Assembly: GCF_004123845.1 (NCBI RefSeq)
Contig: NZ_NBDP01000016.1
Span: 147,101-211,100 of the forward strand
Reading direction: 5' to 3'
Length of the DNA: 64,000 nucleotides
DNA from: Allobosea sp. Tri-44
Lineage (GTDB): Bacteria > Pseudomonadota > Alphaproteobacteria > Rhizobiales > Beijerinckiaceae
Position 1 is the first letter of the stretch, and each line of letters starts with the position of its first letter. The translations under genes and the position numbers were made by a program. This document shows, in pieces, positions 35,018 through 42,968 of the stretch. The notes beneath the pieces are model-generated. The model was not told where the DNA came from, searched no databases, and saw only the letters and a list, made by a program, of their open reading frames with translations.

Positions 35018-37381
35018 ATGCGCATTGCGGTGGTGGGCGGCGGTCCGGCCGGGCTCTATTACGCGCTGCTGATGAAGCGCGATTGGCCGGCGCTCGACGT
35101 CACCGTCTTCGAGCGCAATCGCGACGACGATACCTTCGGCTTCGGCGTGGTCTTCTCCGACCAGACGCTCGACCTGTTCAAGGCCGCCGACCAGCCGAGC
35201 TATGAGGCGATCGTCAAAAGCTTCGCCTATTGGGACGATATCGAGATCCATTTCAAAGGTACGGCGCAGCGCGTGCCCGGCAACGGCTTTTGCGGTTGCT
35301 CGCGCCGCACGCTGCTGATGCTCTTGCAGGAGCGGGCCCGCCAGGTCGGCGTCAGGCTGGTGTTCTCGCAGGAGATCGAGGATGTCGCAGCGCTGAAGCG
35401 TGATTACGACCTCGTCGTCGCCGCCGACGGCATCAACAGCCGGATCCGCGAAGGTGATCGCGAGCGTTTCGCACCTGAGGTCGATCTCAGGCCGAACCGC
35501 TTCGTCTGGATGGGCTCGACCCGACCCTTCGACGCCTTCACCTTCTTCTTCAAGGAGACGCAGCACGGCGTCTTCATCGCCCATTGCTATCAGTACGAGG
35601 TCGGGCAATCGACCTGGGTGCTGGAGACCGATCCCGAGACCTTCGCCCGCGCCGGCCTGGAAGGCATGGACGAGGCCGGCACCGCCGCCTTCCTCGAACA
35701 GGTCTTCGCCGAGGAACTGCAAGGGCATCGGCTGATCACCAACCGCTCGCTCTGGCGGCAGTTCCCGATGATCCGCTGCGCCAACTGGGTGGTCGACAAT
35801 GTCGTGCTGATCGGCGACGCCAAGGCGACCGCGCATTTCTCGATCGGCTCAGGCACCAAGCTCGCCATGGAGGATGCGATTGCGTTGCACGGCGCCTTCC
35901 GCCGCGCCGGGCTCAACGTCAAGGCAGCGCTCTCGACCTTCGAGACCGGACGGCGCGAGGAGGTCGAGAAGACCCAGCACGCCGCCGACGTTTCGCTGGT
36001 CTGGTTCGAGCAGCTCAAGCGCTTCTGGGATTTCGAGCCGCTGCGCTTCGCCTTCGGTCTGATGACCCGCTCCAAGGCGATCACCTACGACAACCTCGCT
36101 TTGCGCGCGCCCGAATTCGTCGCGGCGATCGATCGGGTGGTCGCCGCCGATCTCGGCGCCGAGCAAGCGACGCGCCGCGATGGCACGCCGGTGCCGCCGG
36201 CCTTCCAACCTTTCCGTCTGCGCGAGATGCGGGTGGCGAACCGCTTCGTCGTCTCGCCCATGTGCCAGTACTCGGCGCAGGAAGGCCTGCCGGGCGACTG
36301 GCACCTGATGCACTACGGCGCCCGCGCCATCGGTGGGGCAGGGCTCATCTTCACCGAGATGACCTGCGTTTCGGCCGATGCCCGCATCACGCCCGGTTGC
36401 ACCGGCCTCTATAGCGACACGCAGGAAGCGGCCTGGACGCGCATCGTCGACTTCGTCCACGCCAACTCGGCGGCGAAGATTTGCCTGCAGCTCGGCCATG
36501 CCGGCCGCAAAGGCGCGAGCAAGCTGATGTGGGACGGGATGGACCGGCCGCTCGCGGAAGGCGCCTGGCCGATCGTCTCTGCCTCGCCCTTGCCCTACTA
36601 CCCCGAAAGCCAGGTGCCACGCGAGCTGGCGCGGGCCGACATGGACCGGATCAAGGCCGATTTCGTCGCGGCAGCGAAGCGGGGCCTGCGCGCCGGCTTC
36701 GACATGCTCGAACTGCACTGCGCCCATGGCTATCTGCTCGCGAGCTTCCTCTCGCCGCTGACCAACCAGCGCACGGACGCTTATGGCGGGTCGCTCGAAA
36801 ACCGCCTGCGCTATCCGCTCGAAGTCTTTGCCGCGCTTCGCGAAATCTGGCCGGCCGGCAAGCCGATGTCGGTGCGCATCTCGGCGACGGACTGGCAGGA
36901 GGGCGGCATCAGCCCCGAGGATTCGGTTGCGGTTTCCGAAGCCTTCGCTGAGACTGGCTGCGACCTCGTCGACGTCTCGACCGGGCAGACCACGCCGCGG
37001 GCCCGGCCGCTCTATGGCCGCATGTTCCAGACCCCCTTCTCCGACCGCATCCGCAACGAGGCCGGCATCGCCACCATGTGCGTCGGCGCCATCACCTCGG
37101 CCGATCAGGCCAACACCATCGTCGCCGCCGGCCGTGCCGATCTCGTCGCCCTTGGGCGCCCGCATCTGGCTGACCCGTCCTTCGTGCTGCGCGCTGCAGC
37201 CTGGTATGGCGCTGATGTCGCGCAGCCGGTGCAGTACCAGCCGGGCAAGGACCAATTGATGCGCAACACGCCGCGCGAGCGCGAGGAGCTGGAGACCCTC
37301 AAGCTCAAGGCCAAGCCGAGCCGGCATGGCGGTGCGCCGGTCGGCGCGGTGACAACTCCGGCTGCGCGGGCGGCAGAATAG
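35018..37381 (+). CDS. bifunctional aryl-CoA monooxygenase/reductase (anthraniloyl-CoA or salicylyl-CoA type)
   Basis: This 787-residue fusion combines two flavoproteins. Residues 1-390 are an FAD monooxygenase with [19 protein letters not shown] at the N-terminus and [19 protein letters not shown] near 270. From about 396 it is an old-yellow-enzyme domain ([49 protein letters not shown]). This layout is that of the 2-aminobenzoyl-CoA monooxygenase/reductase of aerobic anthranilate breakdown. Such proteins are often named salicylyl-CoA 5-hydroxylase. AAGGAGAG precedes ATG 35018. It is divergent from the rest of the cluster. Confidence 0.9.
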   Translation: MRIAVVGGGPAGLYYALLMKRDWPALDVTVFERNRDDDTFGFGVVFSDQTLDLFKAADQPSYEAIVKSFAYWDDIEIHFKGTAQRVPGNGFCGCSRRTLLMLLQERARQVGVRLVFSQEIEDVAALKRDYDLVVAADGINSRIREGDRERFAPEVDLRPNRFVWMGSTRPFDAFTFFFKETQHGVFIAHCYQYEVGQSTWVLETDPETFARAGLEGMDEAGTAAFLEQVFAEELQGHRLITNRSLWRQFPMIRCANWVVDNVVLIGDAKATAHFSIGSGTKLAMEDAIALHGAFRRAGLNVKAALSTFETGRREEVEKTQHAADVSLVWFEQLKRFWDFEPLRFAFGLMTRSKAITYDNLALRAPEFVAAIDRVVAADLGAEQATRRDGTPVPPAFQPFRLREMRVANRFVVSPMCQYSAQEGLPGDWHLMHYGARAIGGAGLIFTEMTCVSADARITPGCTGLYSDTQEAAWTRIVDFVHANSAAKICLQLGHAGRKGASKLMWDGMDRPLAEGAWPIVSASPLPYYPESQVPRELARADMDRIKADFVAAAKRGLRAGFDMLELHCAHGYLLASFLSPLTNQRTDAYGGSLENRLRYPLEVFAALREIWPAGKPMSVRISATDWQEGGISPEDSVAVSEAFAETGCDLVDVSTGQTTPRARPLYGRMFQTPFSDRIRNEAGIATMCVGAITSADQANTIVAAGRADLVALGRPHLADPSFVLRAAAWYGADVAQPVQYQPGKDQLMRNTPREREELETLKLKAKPSRHGGAPVGAVTTPAARAAE

Positions 37382-37383
37382 CC

Positions 37384-37409
37384 GGAACTTCCTCACGCGA
37401 TGGCGGGTT
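37384..37409 (+). promoter_or_regulatory. possible EcfG-type promoter
   Basis: GGAAC (37384-37388) is followed after 17 bases by GGTT, one base off the CGTT consensus. It lies about 36 bp before the small secreted protein gene at 37445, a plausible distance. Confidence 0.35.
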
Positions 37410-37444
37410 GATCGGGGACTTCCTCGATCAGCCGGAGATCCGCC

Positions 37445-37762
37445 ATGACTGCCAGGACGACGATGCTTGCCCTGCTGACGACGGTCGTACTGACCGTCGC
37501 CGCCGTGGCGCAGACACCTCAAACCACAAAACAGCCCGACAACTCCGGCGTCGGCCCGACGACGACGCATCCGAGCCAGGTCGACAAGGGCCAGAACATG
37601 ATCCTGCCTTCGGCCGGACAGGCCGGGCAATCGGCGGCGCCGACCATGGTCTATGATTGCAAGAACAAGCCGCAGGACTGTACCACGCCGCCGGCTCCAG
37701 GCGACAAGAGCAGCATGCCCCAGCAATCGGAGCCGCCGGTGACGTCAGCTCCCTCCAAATGA
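37445..37762 (+). CDS. small secreted Pro/Thr/Gln-rich protein
   Basis: This 105-residue protein has a signal peptide (MTARTTMLALLTTVVLTVAA, cleaved near VAQT). The mature part is low-complexity and rich in Pro, Thr, Ser and Gln, with two cysteines (YDCKNKPQDC) that could form a disulfide. It resembles small periplasmic proteins of unknown function seen in Hyphomicrobiales. It is probably transcribed alone from a stress-type promoter. I do not recognise a family. Confidence 0.65.
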   Translation: MTARTTMLALLTTVVLTVAAVAQTPQTTKQPDNSGVGPTTTHPSQVDKGQNMILPSAGQAGQSAAPTMVYDCKNKPQDCTTPPAPGDKSSMPQQSEPPVTSAPSK

Positions 37763-37773
37763 AGGAGAGGAGC

Positions 37774-37789
37774 ATTGCAAAACTGCAAT
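37774..37789. promoter_or_regulatory. palindromic operator candidate before the VOC gene
   Basis: ATTGCA, AAAC, TGCAAT: a 6-bp inverted repeat with a 4-base centre, of LysR/MarR-like size. It lies 114 bp upstream of the ring-cleaving dioxygenase-like gene in an AT-richer gap. Confidence 0.35.
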
Positions 37790-37902
37790 TTATGATTGGA
37801 TCGGCGCTATCTTTATGGCGCCACCGCAACACCTATGTTCCTGGGCAACCGATCCTGCTGCGCCTCGCCATGTGAGGCGCACACAATCAAGGGGCCCATA
37901 TC

Positions 37903-38853
37903 ATGCAGCTCACCGGCATCCACCACGTCACCGCCATCACTGCCCAGGCGGCGCAGAACCGGCGCTTCTATGTCGAGACGCTCGGCTTGCGCCTAGTCAA
38001 GAAGACGGTGAACCAGGATGACACCTCCGCCTATCACCTGTTCTATGCCGACGGCGCCGGTTCGCCCGGAACCGACCTGACCTTCTTCGACTGGCCGACA
38101 TCCCCCGTCCGGCGCGGCACCAATTCGATCACCAGGACTTCGCTCCGGGTCGCGAACGAGGCCTCGCTCGACTTCTGGCGCGAGCGGCTAACGGCTGCCG
38201 GCGTCGCGGTTTCCGATACGCGGCTGCTCAATGGCCGTGCCGCGTTCGATTTCGAGGATCCGGAGGGCCAGCGCCTGACGCTCGTCGCCGATGGCGGCAA
38301 GATTCCGTTCGTCGCCTGGGAGAAGAGCTCGGTTCCGGTCGAGCATCAGATCCGCGGCCTCGGCCCGGTGACGATCTCGGTGCCGCAGATCGAGCGGACC
38401 GAGCTTGTCCTGACCAAGCTGCTCGGGCTGGAGCGTATCGCCGATTACCGCGACGCGGCCCATGCCACCGGCGACATCCATGTCTTCCGGATCGGCGAGG
38501 GCGGTCCGGCGGCGGAGCTCAACGTCGCGGTCGAGCCCGGTCTCTCTCCGGCCCGTGAAGGCGCCGGTGGCGTCCACCATCTTGCGCTGCGCACGCCGAG
38601 CTTCGGGGAGTACGACGCCTGGGCCGAGCGCCTGCGCGCCTCGGGCTATCCGAACAGCGGCCCGGTCGATCGCTTCTACTTCCGCTCGCTCTATCTGCGC
38701 GAGCCGAACGGCGTGCTGATCGAGATCGCCAGCGACGGGCCGGGCTTTGCCGCCGATGAGCCCTTCGAGACGATGGGCGAGGGGCTCTCGCTGCCGCCCT
38801 TCCTCGAGTCGAAGCGGGCGACGATCGAAGCCGGTCTGAAGCCTCTGGTTTGA
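37903..38853 (+). CDS. ring-cleaving dioxygenase-like VOC protein (MhqO/MhqA type)
   Basis: This 316-residue protein carries two VOC modules. The first opens with ITGIHHVTAI-type sequence (LTGIHHVTAITAQAAQNRRF) and RLVKKTVNQDD. The second begins near residue 148 (IRGLGPVTISVPQIERTELV). Metal ligands are suggested by His in GIHHVT and in GGVHHLALRTP near 225, and Glu in NGVLIEIASD near 268. The family is usually called ring-cleaving dioxygenase and is linked to hydroquinone/quinone resistance in Bacillus. The palindrome at 37774 may be its operator. The substrate is not known. Confidence 0.85.
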   Translation: MQLTGIHHVTAITAQAAQNRRFYVETLGLRLVKKTVNQDDTSAYHLFYADGAGSPGTDLTFFDWPTSPVRRGTNSITRTSLRVANEASLDFWRERLTAAGVAVSDTRLLNGRAAFDFEDPEGQRLTLVADGGKIPFVAWEKSSVPVEHQIRGLGPVTISVPQIERTELVLTKLLGLERIADYRDAAHATGDIHVFRIGEGGPAAELNVAVEPGLSPAREGAGGVHHLALRTPSFGEYDAWAERLRASGYPNSGPVDRFYFRSLYLREPNGVLIEIASDGPGFAADEPFETMGEGLSLPPFLESKRATIEAGLKPLV

Positions 38854-39097
38854 GCCTTTCAGGAACTATCAAGGCGCGCTGCGGCAGTCCTTGCCGCCGC
38901 GCGCCAGCTTTCAGTAAAACTGTTTCGATTCATCGGGAATTAACCAGCTTCGCGCTCAATGTGCAGACGAGGTTGGGGCTTCCCGAGACTGACGAACAGG
39001 CCGAAACCGTCTGCCCAGCGCGATCGAGCGTGTCGGCAAGACGAGAGCGGCGCTGCTCCTGAGCGGGATGCCTGCAAGGTGTCCCGAGGCGTTGCGT

Positions 39098-40210
39098 ATG
39101 CGTAGCTCGAACAAGTTCGTCGGCTATTCCTATAGCCTGAAACGCCGGCGCCGCAGCCCCTTCATTCGCCTTGGCGTGCTCGTGGCCGTTGCCGGTGGAG
39201 CGCTGGCAGGCTTCTCGGCCTGGTCAGGCAGGCAGCCAGTAGCGACTGCAAGCTCGTCGATTCAGAAGCAGGCAAAGGCACATTCGACGCCGCTGGCGCA
39301 CACGTCGACGCCGTTGCTCCGCCCTGGCTATGTCGTGGGTTATGTCGCGCAGTCGCTCGCCGACAGCACGCCGCTGCCCAGTCGCTTCCAGTCGGCGATG
39401 TCGGCTCCGCAGGCAATTGTGTTCGATCCCGAAACCACCGGCTCTATCACCCCGTCCGAGCTCGCCAATCCGAGCCTGGCGACGACCACGGTCGCGATAC
39501 AACCCGCTGCGGAGCCGCCGCAGATTGCCTTGATCGCTCCGCGTCCGGTCCCGCGTCCGGCAGATCTGAAGGGCCCGACGCCGCCGGAGCCACGCGTCGC
39601 AGCGCGCGCAACCTCGCGCCAGAGCAAGGATGTCGTCGCCAAGGTCGAGCCCACGGCCGACAACCGCTCCTTCTTCGAGAAGCTCTTCGGCACGAATGCG
39701 CCGCAGACCTCCGGCGAGCGCCTCGCCTATGCGGCACCGCAGGACGACATCACCCAGCGCAGCGGCCGCGGCAGCGGCCTGACCGTCGCTCCGGCACCTA
39801 CACCGCTGGCGTCCACGCCAGTCGCCGGCGGCAAGACAGCGATCTACGACATCAGCGCGCGCGTCGTCTATTTGCCCAATGGCGAGCGGCTGGAGGCCAA
39901 TTCCGGCCTCGGCGACAAGATGAACGATCTCCGCTTCGTCCATGTCCGCATGCATGGGCCGACGCCGCCGCATGTCTATAATCTGACCGAGCGCGAATCC
40001 CTGTTCCACGGCGTGCGCGCCATCCGCATGCATCCGGTCGGCGGCAGCGGCAAGATCTTCGGCCGCGCCGGGCTACTGGTGCACAACTACCTGCTCGGCC
40101 CGCGCGGCGACTCGAATGGCTGCGTCTCGGTCAAGGATTACGAGCGCTTCCTGCAGGCCTTCCTGCGTGGCGAGATCAAGCAGCTCGTCGTGGTGGCTGG
40201 CCGGAGCTGA
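39098..40210 (+). CDS. DUF2778 (L,D-transpeptidase-like) membrane-anchored protein
   Basis: This 370-residue protein has a basic N-terminus and a membrane helix (FIRLGVLVAVAGGALAGFSA). A long Pro/Thr/Ala-rich linker leads to a C-terminal DUF2778 domain (about 245-370). The catalytic-like site is GRAGLLVHNYLLGPRGDSNG followed by CVS, i.e. His then SNGC, as in YkuD-like enzymes. The Tlde1 T6SS effectors contain DUF2778, but this anchored form is a common rhizobial housekeeping type. GAGG upstream favours ATG 39098; an ATG at 39068 is also possible. Confidence 0.85.
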   Translation: MRSSNKFVGYSYSLKRRRRSPFIRLGVLVAVAGGALAGFSAWSGRQPVATASSSIQKQAKAHSTPLAHTSTPLLRPGYVVGYVAQSLADSTPLPSRFQSAMSAPQAIVFDPETTGSITPSELANPSLATTTVAIQPAAEPPQIALIAPRPVPRPADLKGPTPPEPRVAARATSRQSKDVVAKVEPTADNRSFFEKLFGTNAPQTSGERLAYAAPQDDITQRSGRGSGLTVAPAPTPLASTPVAGGKTAIYDISARVVYLPNGERLEANSGLGDKMNDLRFVHVRMHGPTPPHVYNLTERESLFHGVRAIRMHPVGGSGKIFGRAGLLVHNYLLGPRGDSNGCVSVKDYERFLQAFLRGEIKQLVVVAGRS

Positions 40211-40260
40211 GACGCGCTCCTTGCCTTGCGCGATCTACGCGGGGCTGGTCTGATTGGCGA

Positions 40261-40536
40261 ATGATGCGACTGGCCGATCATGCGGCACGCCTGCTGGCGC
40301 TATCCGCGCTGGCGTTTCCATTGGCGGCGGCCGCCCCGGCCGCCGCCGAAGTGCGTTTCGGCAACAATGTCCGCATCGGCGGGCATGACGCCTCGAACCA
40401 GCGCTTCGATCGCCGGAACCGCGGCGTCTATCACATCTACGAGGGACGGCCACGCAATCCGGGCTGCACCTGGCGCTCGGACGGCCGGGGCGGGCGCGTC
40501 AAGATCTGCCATCTGCAGCGCATCAGGCGGCGGTGA
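40261..40536 (+). CDS. small secreted basic protein
   Basis: This 91-residue protein has a clear signal peptide (LLALSALAFPLAAAAPAAA, cleaved near AAAE about residue 30). The mature part is Arg/Gly/Asn-rich (RIGGHDASNQRFDRRNRGVY) and ends RRR. Two cysteines (NPGCTWRSDGRGGRVKIC) may form a disulfide. It follows the DUF2778 gene by 50 bp and may be co-transcribed. I do not recognise a family; a small periplasmic or cell-wall-associated role is a guess. Confidence 0.6.
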   Translation: MMRLADHAARLLALSALAFPLAAAAPAAAEVRFGNNVRIGGHDASNQRFDRRNRGVYHIYEGRPRNPGCTWRSDGRGGRVKICHLQRIRRR

Positions 40537-40633
40537 CAGAAACCGGGTTCACAAGCTTGAAGTGAGTCTGGACCCCGGGCTGCCGGCCTGCACAAAAGCG
40601 CCTGGAGCGTGTCTATCCTAAAGGAACTAAGCG

Positions 40634-40729
40634 GTCATTCCGGGCTTGACCCGGGATCCCTGCCAGAGCGCCTCCGACAGAGGTTCAGGCATGGATTCCG
40701 GCTCTGCGCTTCGCTCCGGCCGGGATGAC
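40634..40729. repeat. intergenic inverted repeat
   Basis: GTCATTCCGGGCTTGACCCG at 40634-40653 begins an imperfect inverted repeat that closes with CCGGCCGGGATGAC ending at 40729. It is a dispersed extragenic palindrome of a type common in this group. It lies between two convergent genes. Confidence 0.65.
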
Positions 40730-40776
40730 TCGCGGTTTCCCGCTAGAGCGCGATGGACTTGGCGCGTCGGCCTTTC

Positions 40777-42846
40777 TTAGAATTCTTCCCAGCCTGCGTC
40801 GCCGCCGCGGGCATTGGCGACCTTGCGGACCGGAGCGGGAACGCGAGCGGGAGTTGCACGCTCGCGGCGCGGCGCCGGCCGCTGCTGGGCAAAGGCGGCC
40901 TCCGCCAGCGTCCGCAGCCGTTCCGGCTCGGATGCAGCCGGCTGGCGCGAGTGGGCGACGGGGCTCTCGCTGGTCCGGAAGCCTGCGACCAGGGCATTGA
41001 GCTCGCCGATCTTGCTCGACAGCGCGCCGGCCGAGGCGGCGCTCTGCTCGGCTAGGGCAGCGTTCTGCTGGGTCATCTCGTCCATATGGGCGACGGTCTG
41101 GCTCATCTCCTCGATGCCGTTGGCCTGCTCGCTCGACGCGGCCGCAACCTCGGAGACGGTCGCCTGGACGCTTCCCGCCGCTTCGACGATGCGCGTGAGC
41201 GCATCGCCGGCCTGGCGCACCAGCTTCACCCCGGCCTCGACCTCGCTGTTCGAAGAGGAGATCAGGCCCGAAATGTCCTTGGCTGCCTCGCTTGAGCGCT
41301 GCGCCAGTGTGCGCACCTCGCTGGCCACCACGGCGAAGCCCTTGCCGGCGTCGCCGGCACGGGCTGCCTCCACCGCTGCATTCAAGGCAAGAAGGTTGGT
41401 CTGGAAGGCGATATCGTCGATCACCCGGATGATGTCGGAGATCTTCTTCGAAGCCTGCTCGATGCGGGCCATGGCCGAAACCGCATCGGTGACGATGGTG
41501 CCGCCGTCCTGGGCGACCTGCATGGCCTGGCCGGCCTGACGCACGGCCTGCTGGGCCGCCTGCGCGGCAGCCTTCACCGAGGCCGCGAGCTGCTCCGTCG
41601 TGGCGGCGCTTTCTTCCAACGAGGAAGCCTGCTCCTCGGTGCGCTTGGAGAGGTCGTCTGCGCCCGTGTTGATTTCGCGGGCCGACAGGCCGACATCGGC
41701 CGACATCGTCTGGATCGTGCTGACGGTCGAGGACAGGCGCGACATCGTCTCGTTGATCGCATCCTTCAACTCGGCGAAGCGCCCGCGATAGGCGGTCGGC
41801 ACCTGGTTGGTCAGATCACCGGCGGCCAGGGCCTGCAGCACCGCAACGAACTCGGTCGTGGCATTGTCGACCACGGCATTGATCTCGTTGATCCCCGCGA
41901 CCAGCTTCTGCATCTGCTCGTCGGCATCTTCGATCTGAAGCCTCGCCGAGAAATCGCCGGCGGCCGCAGCGGCAACGACCTCGCCGACATCGGACACCAC
42001 CGAGGCCATCGCATCCGCCGAACGGATTCGTGCGGCGGCGGCGGCGCGCTCCTGCTCCTGCAGTAGCGCGACCTGTTCGGTGCTCTGGCGCAGCACGGAA
42101 ACCGCCCGCGCCATCTCGCCGATCTCGTCGCGGCGCTTGGTATGCGGGACCTCGATCTGGGTGTCGCCCGCGGTCAGGCGGCTCATCGTCCCGCCGAGAT
42201 CGACCAGGGGGCGGATGATCGAGCGCCGGGAGAAGACCAGCGCGCCGAAAATGGCGACGCCGAGCACCACGATGAGCGCGACCGGCAACCAGATCCGCAC
42301 CTGTTCAGAAAAGGCGCTCGACTCCGCATCGACCTCGTTGGCGCGAGCCTCGTTGGCGCTGCTCAGCGATGTGAGCTCTTCCTGAAGCGTCGCGCGGTTC
42401 TTCTTGCTGGCGTCGCTGTTGCCCCAGGCTTCAGCCGCGCGGGCCGAAATCTCGCGGACCATGCGCGTCGTCTCGAGCCGGATGCTGGTGAATTCAGCGA
42501 TCAGCCCGCTGATCTTCTCCATGCGCTCGCGTTCGCTGGCGGGAACGACCTTGGCGAGGTCCTTGCGACGTTCCTCGACCTTGGCCAGGCCGCCCTCGAC
42601 CGTCGTTGCGGCGATCCCGGCGAAATGCGGGTTGCGGGCGGTGTAGACGAGATAGGAATCGGCGACGACGAGATTCACCGCGGCATTGAGCCGCTCGGCT
42701 GCGAGGGCGATATGGTTCTGCTGCGATGAGCGCTCGTTCATCGTGTCGATGCGGGTCATCGCCAGCAATGCGCAACCGAGTGCAACCAAGGCGCCGGCCG
42801 CGACAATCGCGATCAGCCCCAAAATCTGGGTCCTGATGGATTTCAT
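40777..42846 (-). CDS. methyl-accepting chemotaxis protein with C-terminal pentapeptide
   Basis: This 689-residue receptor has a membrane helix at about 7-32, a periplasmic helical-bundle sensor, and a second helix near 185-206. HAMP-type repeats follow (about 207-390). The signalling tip has [18 protein letters not shown] and [20 protein letters not shown]. The last five residues are GWEEF, after a Pro/Arg-rich linker. Such a C-terminal xWxxF peptide docks CheR/CheB in other bacteria (NWETF in E. coli). The ATG at 42846 gives a normal N-terminal helix. Confidence 0.93.
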   Translation of the reverse strand: MKSIRTQILGLIAIVAAGALVALGCALLAMTRIDTMNERSSQQNHIALAAERLNAAVNLVVADSYLVYTARNPHFAGIAATTVEGGLAKVEERRKDLAKVVPASERERMEKISGLIAEFTSIRLETTRMVREISARAAEAWGNSDASKKNRATLQEELTSLSSANEARANEVDAESSAFSEQVRIWLPVALIVVLGVAIFGALVFSRRSIIRPLVDLGGTMSRLTAGDTQIEVPHTKRRDEIGEMARAVSVLRQSTEQVALLQEQERAAAAARIRSADAMASVVSDVGEVVAAAAAGDFSARLQIEDADEQMQKLVAGINEINAVVDNATTEFVAVLQALAAGDLTNQVPTAYRGRFAELKDAINETMSRLSSTVSTIQTMSADVGLSAREINTGADDLSKRTEEQASSLEESAATTEQLAASVKAAAQAAQQAVRQAGQAMQVAQDGGTIVTDAVSAMARIEQASKKISDIIRVIDDIAFQTNLLALNAAVEAARAGDAGKGFAVVASEVRTLAQRSSEAAKDISGLISSSNSEVEAGVKLVRQAGDALTRIVEAAGSVQATVSEVAAASSEQANGIEEMSQTVAHMDEMTQQNAALAEQSAASAGALSSKIGELNALVAGFRTSESPVAHSRQPAASEPERLRTLAEAAFAQQRPAPRRERATPARVPAPVRKVANARGGDAGWEEF

Positions 42847-42968
42847 GAAGTCCCCCGCAAGCCGCCGTTTTTGATCGCGGCGCCGCAAGGTAACCTGAGG
42901 CCTTGAATGCGAAGTTAACCTTCCCCGCTGCCGTGTTCACTCTCTGGCGGCAGCGGAGAAGATCGGGC

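Noticed and set aside
39098..40210. DUF2778 protein as a secreted T6SS effector
   Set aside because: It has an N-terminal membrane anchor, lies about 16 kb from the T6SS genes, and no immunity gene is adjacent.
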